From assembly GCF_001591025.1 (NCBI RefSeq), contig NZ_BCTZ01000018.1:54922-118921 (forward strand): 64,000 nt of DNA, in the 5' to 3' direction. This document shows, one piece after another, positions 33,924-41,311 of this stretch. The translations under genes and the position numbers were made by a program. The notes beneath the pieces are model-generated. The model saw only the letters and a list, made by a program, of their open reading frames with translations. It searched no databases and was not told where the DNA came from. Positions within the stretch are counted from its first letter, which is position 1. Every line of letters starts with the position of its first letter. This stretch comes from Sphingomonas soli NBRC 100801 (lineage in GTDB: Bacteria; Pseudomonadota; Alphaproteobacteria; Sphingomonadales; Sphingomonadaceae).

Positions 33924-34074
33924 GAGCCATTGGCAACTCGGTGTGGCAATGCGCTTTTCGGCCTTTTTCCGCAAGTGTCCGGATCGTTGCCCCGAAGAAA
34001 CGGGTTGCATTGGGCCTGTCATCGGGCAACCTTTTGCACAGGCTCGCCGCGACGGGCCCAAACAGGAGGAAAAT

Positions 34075-34335
34075 ATGCCTGAAGGTATCATTCAGTGGCT
34101 GCTGATCGGTCTGGTGGCAGGCGCTCTGGGCAAGCTGATCATGCCGGGCAAGGATCCGGGCGGCATCATCGTTACTATCCTGATCGGTATCGTTGGCGCG
34201 CTCGCCGCCTTTTATCTTACGCCGATGCTTGGCATCGTCGTGACCGACGCCAGCTGGAAGGCATATGCGGCGGCAACCGTCGGCTCCGTCGTGCTGCTTG
34301 CGCTCTATCGACTGGTGATGGCGAAGCGCGTCTGA
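34075..34335 (+). CDS. GlsB/YeaQ/YmgE family membrane protein
   Basis: 86 residues from the ATG at 34075, which follows a strong AGGAGGA. Three hydrophobic segments and the glycine-rich motifs of the transglycosylase-associated family are clear (IIQWLLIGLVAGALGKLI, MPGKDPGGIIVTILIGIVGALAAFYL). Members are small inner-membrane proteins often induced by stress; molecular function is unknown. A strong terminator follows it, so it is its own transcript. A second, more typical member of the family is encoded at 35186-35440 on the other strand. This copy has an unusual second half (TDASWKAYAAATVGSVVLLALYRLVM) in place of the usual short loop. Confidence 0.88.
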   Translation: MPEGIIQWLLIGLVAGALGKLIMPGKDPGGIIVTILIGIVGALAAFYLTPMLGIVVTDASWKAYAAATVGSVVLLALYRLVMAKRV

Positions 34336-34360
34336 GCGGATCGCTCGTTCAGCTTTCATT

Positions 34361-34399
34361 TGTCCCGCGTCCGGCATGCCGGGCGCGGGACAATTGTTT
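34361..34399 (+). terminator. Terminator after the first GlsB-like gene
   Basis: Stem TGTCCCGCG / CGCGGGACA with an inner CCGG-CATG-CCGG palindrome (34361-34392), followed by ATTGTTT. Confidence 0.7.
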
Positions 34400-34412
34400 C
34401 TGGAGTGAAGAC

Positions 34413-35126
34413 ATGATTCGCACAGCGTGTATCGGTGGCGCCATCCTGGCCGCCAGCGCATTGCCAGCCGCAGCGCAGGAGGTGCGGCTGGCGGCGGTGG
34501 ACGGAACGGTGCTCGAGGTTTCGGCCGAGGGCGTCAGCACGCGCGTTCCCGATGTGGCGGTGATTCAGGCGGGCGTCGTCACCCAGGCGACCACCGCAGC
34601 CGCGGCGATGGCGCAGAACAGCACACGCATGGCCGCGGTGCTTGCAGCGCTGCGCGGGGCGGGCGTGGCCGAGCGAGATATGCAGACCGCGTCGATCTCG
34701 CTCAGCCCGCAATATCGCTACGAGAATAATCAGCCGCCGGTCCTCACCGGATACCAGGCGTCGAACCAGGTCTCGATTCGCTTTCGCGACATCGCGAAGA
34801 GCGGAGCGATTCTGGATACGCTGGTGAAGCAGGGCGCGAACAATATTTCAGGCCCCAACCTGACCGTCGACAAGCCGGAGGCAGCGCTGGACGAGGCGCG
34901 CACCGACGCGATCGCCAGGGCGCGCGCCCGCGCCACGCTTTACGCGAACGCGGCGGGCCTGCGGGTCGATCGCATCCTGACCATTTCGGAAAACGGCGCG
35001 ATGCCGCCGCCCATGCCCGTGATGGCATTCCGCGCTGGCAAGGCCGAATCCGCAGCCGATACGCAGGTGGTGGCAGGTGAACAGCAACTGAGCGTCACCC
35101 TGTCGGTTCGATTCCTGCTCAAATAG
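34413..35126 (+). CDS. Secreted SIMPL (DUF541) protein
   Basis: 237 residues. The signal peptide MIRTACIGGAILAASALPAAAQ is followed by the SIMPL/DUF541 fold (LEVSAEGVSTRVPDVAVIQAGVVTQ, SLSPQYRYENNQPPVLTGYQASNQVSI and the late ARARATLYANAAGLRVDRILTISE). Family members include E. coli YggE, linked to oxidative-stress tolerance, and form periplasmic oligomers; the exact role is unknown. The ATG at 34413 has TGGAGTG upstream. It lies just after the terminator of the GlsB gene and before a bidirectional terminator, so it is monocistronic. Confidence 0.9.
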   Translation: MIRTACIGGAILAASALPAAAQEVRLAAVDGTVLEVSAEGVSTRVPDVAVIQAGVVTQATTAAAAMAQNSTRMAAVLAALRGAGVAERDMQTASISLSPQYRYENNQPPVLTGYQASNQVSIRFRDIAKSGAILDTLVKQGANNISGPNLTVDKPEAALDEARTDAIARARARATLYANAAGLRVDRILTISENGAMPPPMPVMAFRAGKAESAADTQVVAGEQQLSVTLSVRFLLK

Positions 35127-35130
35127 GTGA

Positions 35131-35172
35131 AAAAAAGGGGCCGCCCCGGCGCTGCGGAGCGGCCCCTTTTTT
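35131..35172. terminator. Bidirectional terminator
   Basis: Perfect 14-bp arms AAAAAAGGGGCCGC (35131-35144) and GCGGCCCCTTTTTT (35159-35172) between convergent genes. It has runs of A before and T after the stem, so it works for the SIMPL gene on plus and the second GlsB-like gene on minus. Confidence 0.9.
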
Positions 35173-35185
35173 CTAAGGTTTCGTC

Positions 35186-35440
35186 TTAGCGGACGGTGCC
35201 GCGACGGACGAGATTGACAATCGCAAGCAGCACGATCGCGCCAACCAGCGACACCAGGAAGGTGGTAGGCGTGATCACGCCGCTATTGATGTTCGCGCCG
35301 AACAGCAGCCCGCCGATAAAGGCGCCAACGATACCGACGATGACGTTCAGGAAGATGCCCTGCTGCCCGTCGGTGCGCATCACGATGCTAGCGAGCCAGC
35401 CGACGACGCCGCCGACCACGAGCCATACGATAAGTCCCAT
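35186..35440 (-). CDS. GlsB/YeaQ/YmgE family membrane protein (second copy)
   Basis: 84 residues from the ATG at 35440, which has a GGAGGG ribosome site. Three membrane segments are visible: MGLIVWLVVGGVVGWLASIV, GIFLNVIVGIVGAFIGGLLF and TTFLVSLVGAIVLLAIVNLV, ending RRGTVR. This is the typical form of the transglycosylase-associated family, stress-linked but without a known activity. It shares the bidirectional terminator with the SIMPL gene. About 52 bp upstream of its start is a 7-2-7 palindrome that may be a TetR-type operator. Confidence 0.9.
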   Translation of the reverse strand: MGLIVWLVVGGVVGWLASIVMRTDGQQGIFLNVIVGIVGAFIGGLLFGANINSGVITPTTFLVSLVGAIVLLAIVNLVRRGTVR

Positions 35441-35491
35441 AAGTCCCTCCGTTTCTTGAGCTACCCGGCGGGCCGGGCGACTAGGGGACAA

Positions 35492-35507
35492 ATGAGCGAC
35501 CGCTCAT
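35492..35507. promoter_or_regulatory. Operator-like palindrome ATGAGCG-AC-CGCTCAT
   Basis: Perfect 7-bp arms with a 2-bp centre, upstream of the second GlsB-like gene. The shape (TGAGCG-N2-CGCTCA) is like sites bound by many TetR-family repressors. No TetR gene is in the window. Confidence 0.45.
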
Positions 35508-35563
35508 ATTGGTTCCGTATCGAATTTGCGCAGCGGTGCGAAACCAGTGCGTCAGATACCAAA

Positions 35564-35596
35564 CGGCCCGCCTTCCGGGAGGGGGAAGGCGGGCCG
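35564..35596 (-). terminator. Hairpin after sciP
   Basis: 13-bp perfect arms CGGCCCGCCTTCC and GGAAGGCGGGCCG with a 7-nt loop, 21 bases past the sciP stop on the minus strand. Followed by only TTT, so termination strength is uncertain. Confidence 0.6.
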
Positions 35597-35617
35597 CTTC
35601 GCTCCTTGGGAGAAGCC

Positions 35618-35917
35618 TCAATATTTTTGTTGGCGCTCGTAGAGCGAGCGGTAATGCTGGATGCGCGTGACGCGCAGGCCGGGCATGCCCGATCGATCGA
35701 TCGCCCGCTGCCAGCTGGCGAATTCTTCCACGGTAAGACCGTAGCGCTCGCAGACTTCGTCCACGCTGAGCAGGCCGCCATTGACCGCAGCCACTACCTC
35801 CGCCTTGCGGCGCACGACCCAGCGCGTCGTCTCCGGCGGGGGCAGCGTGTCGATCGTCAGCGGCTCGCCAAGCGGACCAATGACTTTCGCGGGGCGGATC
35901 TTCTGGTTCTCGATCAT
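35618..35917 (-). CDS. sciP: SciP-type DUF1153 regulator (CtrA inhibitor family)
   Basis: The 99-residue protein is a clear DUF1153 member: VIGPLGEPLTIDTLPPPETTRWVVRRKAEVVAAVNGGLL, VDEVCERYGLTVEEFASWQRAIDRSG and GLRVTRIQHYR. The helix-turn-helix lies at about 45-75. In Caulobacter, SciP binds CtrA and blocks transcription from CtrA-activated promoters in the G1 phase, so this gene points to an active CtrA cell-cycle circuit here. The conserved basic WVVRRKAEVV segment is present. It is monocistronic, with a hairpin after it and about 450 bp before the next clear gene. I see no CtrA box at its own promoter. Confidence 0.9.
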   Translation of the reverse strand: MIENQKIRPAKVIGPLGEPLTIDTLPPPETTRWVVRRKAEVVAAVNGGLLSVDEVCERYGLTVEEFASWQRAIDRSGMPGLRVTRIQHYRSLYERQQKY

Positions 35918-36363
35918 TGGACCTCTTTTTGGGGCGGGGGGCCCCCATTACTCAAACTGTGTAACGACAATACCAAAAGGGCTTGAACATCCCTTGAAGC
36001 GTCAGGGTAAATTTCGTCTTCATCTGCGTTGCCAGCGCGTAAGCGCCAGCGCCGCAGCATGGTGGAATGCGCCGTGGACGGGAGCCAGCAGTGCATCGAC
36101 CGGCAGCAACGCGCCCAGCCGCGCCTGTGCACGGGCCGTGGGGCTCGCCGCCTGACGCGCCGCAACGCCTACCAGAAGGATGGCAAGGTCGATCGGCATG
36201 GCGGTAACCGCCACATCCCGATCCAGCCTGGCAAAACTCAAATCCACAAATACACACCCGAAATCGCTACGTCGGATGTCTGGCTTAGCGCCGAGTGCTA
36301 AAGGGTCGGTAAAGGCCGGGAAAACTAGCGCTTAACTTCCAGTCCCGTTATGGGGCGGCGGCA
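35918..36363. other. Intergenic region between sciP and mnmA
   Basis: 446 bp between divergent genes. It holds the GGGGCGGGGGGCCCCC tract just upstream of sciP, a weak minus-strand reading frame (36020-36247, listed separately) and presumably both promoters. I find no clear -35/-10 pair, CtrA box or RNA structure. Confidence 0.5.
36020..36247 (-). CDS. Possible small protein, unrecognised
   Basis: 75 codons from a GTG (MDLSFARLDRDVAVTAMPID). The product would be Ala/Leu-rich with a hydrophobic stretch IDLAILLVGVAA, and it has a GC-biased third codon position like neighbouring genes. There is no convincing ribosome-binding site and I recognise no family. It fills part of the otherwise long gap between sciP and mnmA, the main reason to keep it. 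It could equally be a chance frame in GC-rich DNA. Confidence 0.3.
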   Translation of the reverse strand: MDLSFARLDRDVAVTAMPIDLAILLVGVAARQAASPTARAQARLGALLPVDALLAPVHGAFHHAAALALTRWQRR

Positions 36364-37473
36364 ATGACCTCAGCCGATTTCCAGCTCGAAGGGCCGCTTG
36401 CGAAGCGGCGGATCGTCGTCGCCATGTCGGGCGGCGTCGATTCGTCGGTGGTGGCCGCGCTCGCCGCGCAGACCGGTGCGGAGACAATCGGGGTGACGCT
36501 CCAGCTCTACCACCATGGCGAGGCAGAGGGCCGCGCCGGTTCGTGCTGCGCGGGGCGCGACATCCGCGATGCACGCGCGGTGTGCGACCGGCTTGGCATC
36601 GCGCATTATGTCTTCGATCACGAATCGAGCTTCCGCGAGACCGTGATCGACGATTTCGCCGATGAATATATGGCCGGGCGCACGCCGATCCCCTGCGTAA
36701 AGTGCAATATGGGGCCGAAATTCACCGATCTGTTCAAGCTCGCGCGCGATCTGGGCGCGGATTGTCTCGCCACCGGCCATTATGTCCGCCGGGTGATAGG
36801 CGAGCACGGCGCCGAACTGCACCGCGCGGTCGATCCGGCGCGCGACCAGAGCTATTTCCTGTTCGCCACGACGAGCGACCAGCTCGATTATCTGCGCTTC
36901 CCGCTGGGCGGGCTTCCCAAGGCGCGTGTGCGCGAGCTTGCGGCGGAATTCGGACTGAGCGTCTCCGGCAAGCCCGACAGCCAGGATATCTGCTTCGTGC
37001 CGGACGGTGACTATGCCTCCTTGGTCAAGAAATTGCGGCCCGAGGCCGATATCGGCGGCGATATCGTCGATGAAGCGGGCAGGGTGCTTGGCCGGCACAA
37101 GGGGCTGATCCACTTCACCGTGGGCCAGCGCCGCGGCATCGAGATCGGCGGAACGCCCGAGCCGCTTTACGTGCTGCGGCTCGAGCCCGCGACCCGCCGC
37201 CTGATCGTCGGCCCCAAAGCAGCGCTCGCCGTCCGCGCGGCGCGCATCGAGGGGGTGAACTGGATCGGCGAAGGCTTTGAAGGCCAGGTCACCGCCAAGG
37301 TCCGCTCGCTGGCAAAGCCTGTTCCGGTGCGGCTCCAAGGGGATCGGGTGGTGTTCGAAACCCCCGAATATGGCGTCGCGCCGGGGCAGGCGGCGGTGCT
37401 CTATGCGGGCGACCGGGTACTCGGCGGCGGCTGGATCGCCGAGACCGAGCGCGCGGAGTTGGTAGCGAGCTGA
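36364..37473 (+). CDS. mnmA: tRNA 2-thiouridine(34) synthase MnmA
   Basis: 369 residues. The PP-loop SGGVDSS (22-28) binds ATP; the catalytic pair is Cys114 (in [11 protein letters not shown]) and Cys210 (in [10 protein letters not shown]). The C-terminal part has the expected beta-barrel-like domain ending [12 protein letters not shown]. MnmA transfers sulfur to U34 of tRNA-Lys, -Glu and -Gln, a housekeeping step. The length is normal. An additional Cys-rich loop [20 protein letters not shown] is the alphaproteobacterial variant. It is monocistronic; a SnoaL-like gene with its own operator follows 73 bp later. Confidence 0.96.
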   Translation: MTSADFQLEGPLAKRRIVVAMSGGVDSSVVAALAAQTGAETIGVTLQLYHHGEAEGRAGSCCAGRDIRDARAVCDRLGIAHYVFDHESSFRETVIDDFADEYMAGRTPIPCVKCNMGPKFTDLFKLARDLGADCLATGHYVRRVIGEHGAELHRAVDPARDQSYFLFATTSDQLDYLRFPLGGLPKARVRELAAEFGLSVSGKPDSQDICFVPDGDYASLVKKLRPEADIGGDIVDEAGRVLGRHKGLIHFTVGQRRGIEIGGTPEPLYVLRLEPATRRLIVGPKAALAVRAARIEGVNWIGEGFEGQVTAKVRSLAKPVPVRLQGDRVVFETPEYGVAPGQAAVLYAGDRVLGGGWIAETERAELVAS

Positions 37474-37505
37474 CCACCGCCACCTGGCCGTTGCCAGCGC
37501 CGATT

Positions 37506-37537
37506 CTCATGTGTATTAGTATAATAATACACATGAG
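37506..37537. promoter_or_regulatory. 32-bp operator-like palindrome with promoter
   Basis: Perfect 13-bp arms CTCATGTGTATTA and TAATACACATGAG around GTATAA. The core GTGTATTA-N6-TAATACAC matches the element at 133-154. A promoter is embedded: TTGCCA (37491-37496), 17 bp, TATTAG (37514-37519), with TATAAT at 37520-37525 as a second -10 candidate. The right arm ends inside the GAGGAG ribosome site of the following gene. Confidence 0.75.
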
Positions 37538-37546
37538 GAGTTCCTG

Positions 37547-38011
37547 ATGTCGCTATCCGCCGCCCTGGCGCTCTTTCTGGGTCAAGCAACGCCGACGCTG
37601 CGTGAAGAGATATCGGCCGCGGACGCCGCGTTGTTCGAGATCTTCTTCGAGCGGTGCGATCCGGTCAGGCTGGCATCGCTGGTGACGCCCGATTTCGAAA
37701 TGTACCATGATCGCGACGGTGTGGTGGCGACAAATGGTGCGGCATTCGTGGCGATGTACGCCAAGCAGTGCGAGGCGAAAAAAGCATCCGACGCCTGGCG
37801 CAGCCGCCGCGCGCTGCTGCCGGAGACACTACGGGTCGAACCGGTGCCCGGCTATGGTGCGATCGAGGAAGGCGAACACCTCTTTTACGAGCGCAAGGGC
37901 GATGGCCCGGAAAAGCTGGTCGGCAAGGCGCGCTTCGTCCAGCTATGGAAAAAGAGTCCAGATGATTGGCGGGTCGCCCGCATTCTAAGCTACGCGCATC
38001 AGGCGCTCTAG
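37547..38011 (+). CDS. SnoaL/DUF4440-like protein
   Basis: 154 residues with a weakly hydrophobic N-terminus (MSLSAALALFLGQATPTL), possibly a poor signal peptide, and a DUF4440/NTF2-like fold (LREEISAADAALFEIFFERCDPVRLASLVTPDFEMYHDRDG ... GKARFVQLWKKSPDDWRVARILSYAHQ). Such domains bind small ligands or act as enzymes in varied contexts; the role here is unknown. It has a GAGGAG ribosome site and lies directly behind a long palindrome, so it is probably strongly repressed until induced. It converges with phzF with no gap. Confidence 0.85.
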   Translation: MSLSAALALFLGQATPTLREEISAADAALFEIFFERCDPVRLASLVTPDFEMYHDRDGVVATNGAAFVAMYAKQCEAKKASDAWRSRRALLPETLRVEPVPGYGAIEEGEHLFYERKGDGPEKLVGKARFVQLWKKSPDDWRVARILSYAHQAL

Positions 38012-38803
38012 CTACAGCACGAACACACCCTCGATCACGGTAACGCAGGTGCCGCCGAGGATCGCGCGATCACCGTCCAGCTCGCATTCGACGCGCCCGC
38101 CGCGCTTGCTCGCCTGAAAGGCGCTGAACCGGTTGCGCCCCAGTCGCGCAGCCCAATAGGGTACCAGCACCGAATGCGCCGATCCCGTCACCGGATCCTC
38201 GTCGATCCCGGCGGCGGGCGCGAAGACGCGGCTGACGACGTCGGTGTCCCTGCCGGGCGCGGTGACGATGTTAAGTGTATCGCCGAGCGCGGCGAGCGCG
38301 CGGAAATCGGGCCTCAGCGCGAGCACCGCTTCGGCGCTTTCCAGCACGGTCAGATCATAGCCATTGGAATGACGCAGCGTCTCGCCCGCAGTGATGCCCA
38401 GCGCCGCGCGCAGCCCGGGCAACTCGGCGGGTTGGGGCGGGTAGGCCGGCAGCGCCATCAGATAGCCATCGCCATGCCGCGCGACTTCCAGCACCCCGGC
38501 CTTGCGCGTGCGGAAGCGGACAAGGTCGCGATCCTGCTGCGCGGAAAGGATATAATGGCCGCTCGCCAGCGTCGCATGGCCGCACAAAGCGACTTCGACT
38601 GCCGGGGTGAACCAGCGCAGTTCATAGTCCGCCTCCCCGCTCGCATCGGGGATGATGAAGGCGGTTTCGGCCAGGTTATTCTCTTCCGCGATCGCCTGGA
38701 GCACCGTGTCGTCGAGCCATGCCTCTAGTGGCATCACGGCGGCCTGGTTCCCGGCGAACGGACGGTCGGCGAACGCGTCGATCTGGGCGAAGGGGAGCTT
38801 CAT
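38012..38803 (-). CDS. PhzF-family isomerase
   Basis: 263 residues. The family pattern is clear: FAQIDAFADRPFAGNQAAVMPL at the start, ENNLAETAFI with the catalytic glutamate (Glu46), FTPAVEVALCGHATLASG and the DEDPVTGSAHSVLVPYWA motif near the C-terminus. PhzF proteins are isomerases or epimerases with a duplicated diaminopimelate-epimerase fold; most are not in phenazine pathways and none is seen here. It overlaps the CDF transporter gene by 4 bp (ATGA) and is the third gene of pdxH-CDF-phzF. The substrate is unknown. Confidence 0.92.
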   Translation of the reverse strand: MKLPFAQIDAFADRPFAGNQAAVMPLEAWLDDTVLQAIAEENNLAETAFIIPDASGEADYELRWFTPAVEVALCGHATLASGHYILSAQQDRDLVRFRTRKAGVLEVARHGDGYLMALPAYPPQPAELPGLRAALGITAGETLRHSNGYDLTVLESAEAVLALRPDFRALAALGDTLNIVTAPGRDTDVVSRVFAPAAGIDEDPVTGSAHSVLVPYWAARLGRNRFSAFQASKRGGRVECELDGDRAILGGTCVTVIEGVFVL

Positions 38804-39714
38804 GGTATTTCCTTGAGCAAATCGGCCTCAGCCATCGGGTTGCCGGGTTCGTCGATCTGGCCCTCCGGATCGATATGGATAAGGATCTCGGTGCCGGGAA
38901 ATTCCGCTGCGAGTTCGGCTTCCAGCCGCTCGACCACGTCATGCGCGGCCAGGATCGTCATCTTCGGGTCCATCGCGACGTGAAACTGCACGAAATCCCG
39001 CGCTCCGCTGGTCCGCGTGCGCAGGTCGTGCAGGCTTTTAAGCTCGGGATGCCCCGCCGCCACCTCGACGAACGCCCGGCGCTTTTCCTCGGGCCATTCC
39101 TTGTCCATCAACTGGTCGATCGCAGCCTCGCTCGCCCGCCAAGCGCCGAACAACAGCCACAGCGCGATTCCCACGCCGAACACAGCGTCGGCGCCCGTCA
39201 GGCCGAGATAGGAATCCAGCACCAGGGCGATGATCACCGAGGCGTTGAGATACAGATCCGACGCATAATGGAGATGATCGGTGCCGATTGCGATCGACTT
39301 GGTCCGCCGGATTACCGAGCGCTGATAGGCAGTCAGCGCCAGCGTGACGAGGATCGCAATGGCAGAGACACCGATGCCATATTCGGGGCTCGCGGTCGGC
39401 CCGGGATCGCGCAGATTGTCGATCGCCCTCACCAGGATGGCGAGCCCCGAGATCGTGATGACGACAACCTGAAACAGCGCCGCCAGCGCCTCGGCCTTGC
39501 CGTGCCCGAAGCGATGCTTGTCGTCGGCGGGCTGCGCCGCCCAATAGACGCCCGCCAGCGTAACCAGCGATGCGACGAGATCGAGCGCGCTGTCGGCCAG
39601 GCTCGCGAGCACCGCGACCGATCCGGTGGTCCACGCCGCCCAGCCCTTGAGGCTGCCGAGCAGGACTGCGACCGAGACGCTCGCCAGCGCCGCGCGGTGC
39701 GCCAGGTTGCTCAC
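38800..39714 (-). CDS. Cation diffusion facilitator family transporter
   Basis: 304 residues with six membrane segments and a cytoplasmic C-terminal domain. Family motifs: SLADSALDLVASLVTL (TM2 aspartates of the metal site), HRFGHGKAEALAALFQ and the TM5 site DHLHYASDLYLNASV. The C-terminal domain (PELKSLHDLRTRTSGARDFVQFHVAMD ... HDVVERLEAELAAEFPGTEILIHIDPEG) is the dimerising metal sensor. It should export a divalent cation such as Zn, Fe or Mn by proton antiport. The GTG or ATG start overlaps the pdxH stop by 4 bp. Confidence 0.94.
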   Translation of the reverse strand: MSNLAHRAALASVSVAVLLGSLKGWAAWTTGSVAVLASLADSALDLVASLVTLAGVYWAAQPADDKHRFGHGKAEALAALFQVVVITISGLAILVRAIDNLRDPGPTASPEYGIGVSAIAILVTLALTAYQRSVIRRTKSIAIGTDHLHYASDLYLNASVIIALVLDSYLGLTGADAVFGVGIALWLLFGAWRASEAAIDQLMDKEWPEEKRRAFVEVAAGHPELKSLHDLRTRTSGARDFVQFHVAMDPKMTILAAHDVVERLEAELAAEFPGTEILIHIDPEGQIDEPGNPMAEADLLKEIP

Positions 39715-40289
39715 GGGTAGAGCAGCCCTTCACTCCAGCTGTCGCCGTTGCGAGTGAAGACCCGGCGTTCGTGCAGGCGGTGGGCGCGGTCCTGCCAGAA
39801 TTCGAGGCGGTCCGGAGTGACACGATACCCGCCCCAATGCGGCGGGCGCGGCACGCCGTCGCCCTCGAAGCGTGAGCGCACTTCCTCATAGCGCGCCTCG
39901 AAGGTTGCGCGGTCGGCCAGCGGGCGGGACTGGTCCGAAGCCCATGCCCCCAGCTGCGAATCGCGGCTGCGCGAGGCGAAATAGGCGTCGCTCTCGGCGT
40001 CGCTGGCCAGGGTCACCGCGCCTTCGATGCGAATCTGGCGGCGCAGCGATTTCCAGTGAAACAGCAATGCGGCCTTGGGCGTCGCCGCCAGTTCCGCAGC
40101 CTTGCGCCCCTCGCGGTTGGTGTAAAAGACGAAGCCGCCGGGGCCATGCCCCTTCAGCAGCACCATCCGCACCGAAGGCTGTCCGTCGAGGCCCACCGTC
40201 GCAAGCGCCATCGCGTTGGAATCATTGGGTTCGGATGCGCGTGCCTCGGCATACCAGTCGTCGAACAGCGCAAAGGGATCGGTGATCAT
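39711..40289 (-). CDS. pdxH: Pyridoxamine 5'-phosphate oxidase
   Basis: 192 residues from the ATG at 40289 (MITDPFALFDDWYAEA). The conserved blocks are NAMALATVGLDGQPSVRMVLLKG, FVFYTNREGRKAAEL, FHWKSLRRQIRIEG, YFASRSRDSQLGAWAS and the C-terminal WQDRAHRLHERRVF. It is an FMN enzyme converting pyridoxine or pyridoxamine 5'-phosphate to pyridoxal phosphate. A further 21 codons upstream are open but not part of the family. It is the first gene of a three-gene overlapping operon and is divergent from ku. Confidence 0.95.
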   Translation of the reverse strand: MITDPFALFDDWYAEARASEPNDSNAMALATVGLDGQPSVRMVLLKGHGPGGFVFYTNREGRKAAELAATPKAALLFHWKSLRRQIRIEGAVTLASDAESDAYFASRSRDSQLGAWASDQSRPLADRATFEARYEEVRSRFEGDGVPRPPHWGGYRVTPDRLEFWQDRAHRLHERRVFTRNGDSWSEGLLYP

Positions 40290-40366
40290 GCCTCGCCCTT
40301 TAGCGAAGGATCGGAACGACTCCCAGCCTCGGGATTTGAATCGGCTTCGCAACGAAGGAACTCGTC

Positions 40367-41242
40367 ATGGCCGCGCGCGCCTATTGGCAGGGACAGATCA
40401 GGTTGGCGCTCGTCTCGATCCCGGTCGAGATCTACAGCGCTACCAAATCGGGAGCGCAGATCGCCTTCCACCAGATCCACGAGCCGAGCGGCAAGCGAAT
40501 CAAATATGAAAAGGTCGCGCCCGGCGTCGGCGCGGTCGAGCCTGACGAGATCGTCAAGGGCTATGAGGTCGAGAAGGGCGAATATGTCCTTCTCGAACAG
40601 GACGAGATCGATGCGGTGAAGCTAGAATCGAAGAAGACGCTCGAGCTCACCCAGTTCGTCGATGCCGATGAGATCGACGTGCTTTATTACGAGAAGCCCT
40701 ATTTCGTCGTGCCGGCTGACGACCTCGCCGAAGAGGCTTTCATCGTGTTGCGCGAGGCTTTGCGCCGCAGCCGCAAGGTGGGGCTGGGCCAGCTCGCCAT
40801 GCGGGGGCGAGAGTATGTCGTGAGCCTCAAGCCTTGCGGGCGGGGGATGGTGCTGGAGACGTTGCGTTATGCCGATGAGGTCAACAAGGCGCAGGGCTAT
40901 TTCCGCGATATTCCGGACAGCGAGCCCGATCCCGAACTGCTCGGCCTCGCGCAAAGCCTGATCGAGAAGAAGGTTACCAAGTTTGATCCCAAGGGCTTCC
41001 ACGATCGCTATGTCGATGCGCTCAAGGATCTGATCGAGCGCAAGAAGAAGGCCAAAGGCAAGAAGATCATCGAGGATAAGGATGATGGCCGCAACGCCCG
41101 CGGCTCGAACGTCGTCGATCTGATGGCGGCGCTCAAGAAGTCGCTGGAGAAGGGCGGCAGCGCCCCGGCGAAGAAGCCCGCCGCCAAGGCGGCACCCGCC
41201 AAACCCGCTGCGAAAAAGGCCCCGGCGAAGAAGCGTGCCTGA
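40367..41242 (+). CDS. ku: Ku non-homologous end-joining protein
   Basis: 291 residues from the ATG at 40367, after AAGGAA. The Ku core is clear (YWQGQIRLALVSIPVEIYSATKSG, QIHEPSGKRIKYEK, EVEKGEYVLLEQDEI, ELTQFVDADEIDVLYYEKPYF, LVETL-like C-terminal part). The last 40 residues are a Lys/Ala/Pro repeat tail, as in DNA-bridging basic tails of bacterial Ku. Ku binds double-strand ends and recruits LigD, which is encoded next. A REP-like palindrome lies in the 69-bp gap to ligD. The promoter region (77 bp, shared with pdxH) has GGAAC at 40313 but no CGTT partner at the right distance. Confidence 0.96.
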   Translation: MAARAYWQGQIRLALVSIPVEIYSATKSGAQIAFHQIHEPSGKRIKYEKVAPGVGAVEPDEIVKGYEVEKGEYVLLEQDEIDAVKLESKKTLELTQFVDADEIDVLYYEKPYFVVPADDLAEEAFIVLREALRRSRKVGLGQLAMRGREYVVSLKPCGRGMVLETLRYADEVNKAQGYFRDIPDSEPDPELLGLAQSLIEKKVTKFDPKGFHDRYVDALKDLIERKKKAKGKKIIEDKDDGRNARGSNVVDLMAALKKSLEKGGSAPAKKPAAKAAPAKPAAKKAPAKKRA

Positions 41243-41253
41243 GCTCTTCCTCC

Positions 41254-41280
41254 GTCATCCCCGCGAAAGCGGGGATCCCG
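41254..41280. repeat. REP-like palindrome GTCATCCCCGC-GAAA-GCGGGGATCCCG
   Basis: Stem ATCCCCGC / GCGGGGAT with a GAAA loop (41257-41276), preceded by GTC. The same unit, in a head-to-head pair, lies between bkdA1 and bkdA2 at 62475-62561. It sits in the ku-ligD spacer, where it could affect transcript stability or partial termination. Confidence 0.85.
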
Positions 41281-41311
41281 CTTCTTCTTCTCGGGGTGCC
41301 CGGAGATAGCG

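Noticed and set aside
40313..40345. General stress (EcfG) promoter for ku
   Set aside because: GGAAC is present at 40313 but the expected CGTT 16-17 bp later is not; the match is only half.
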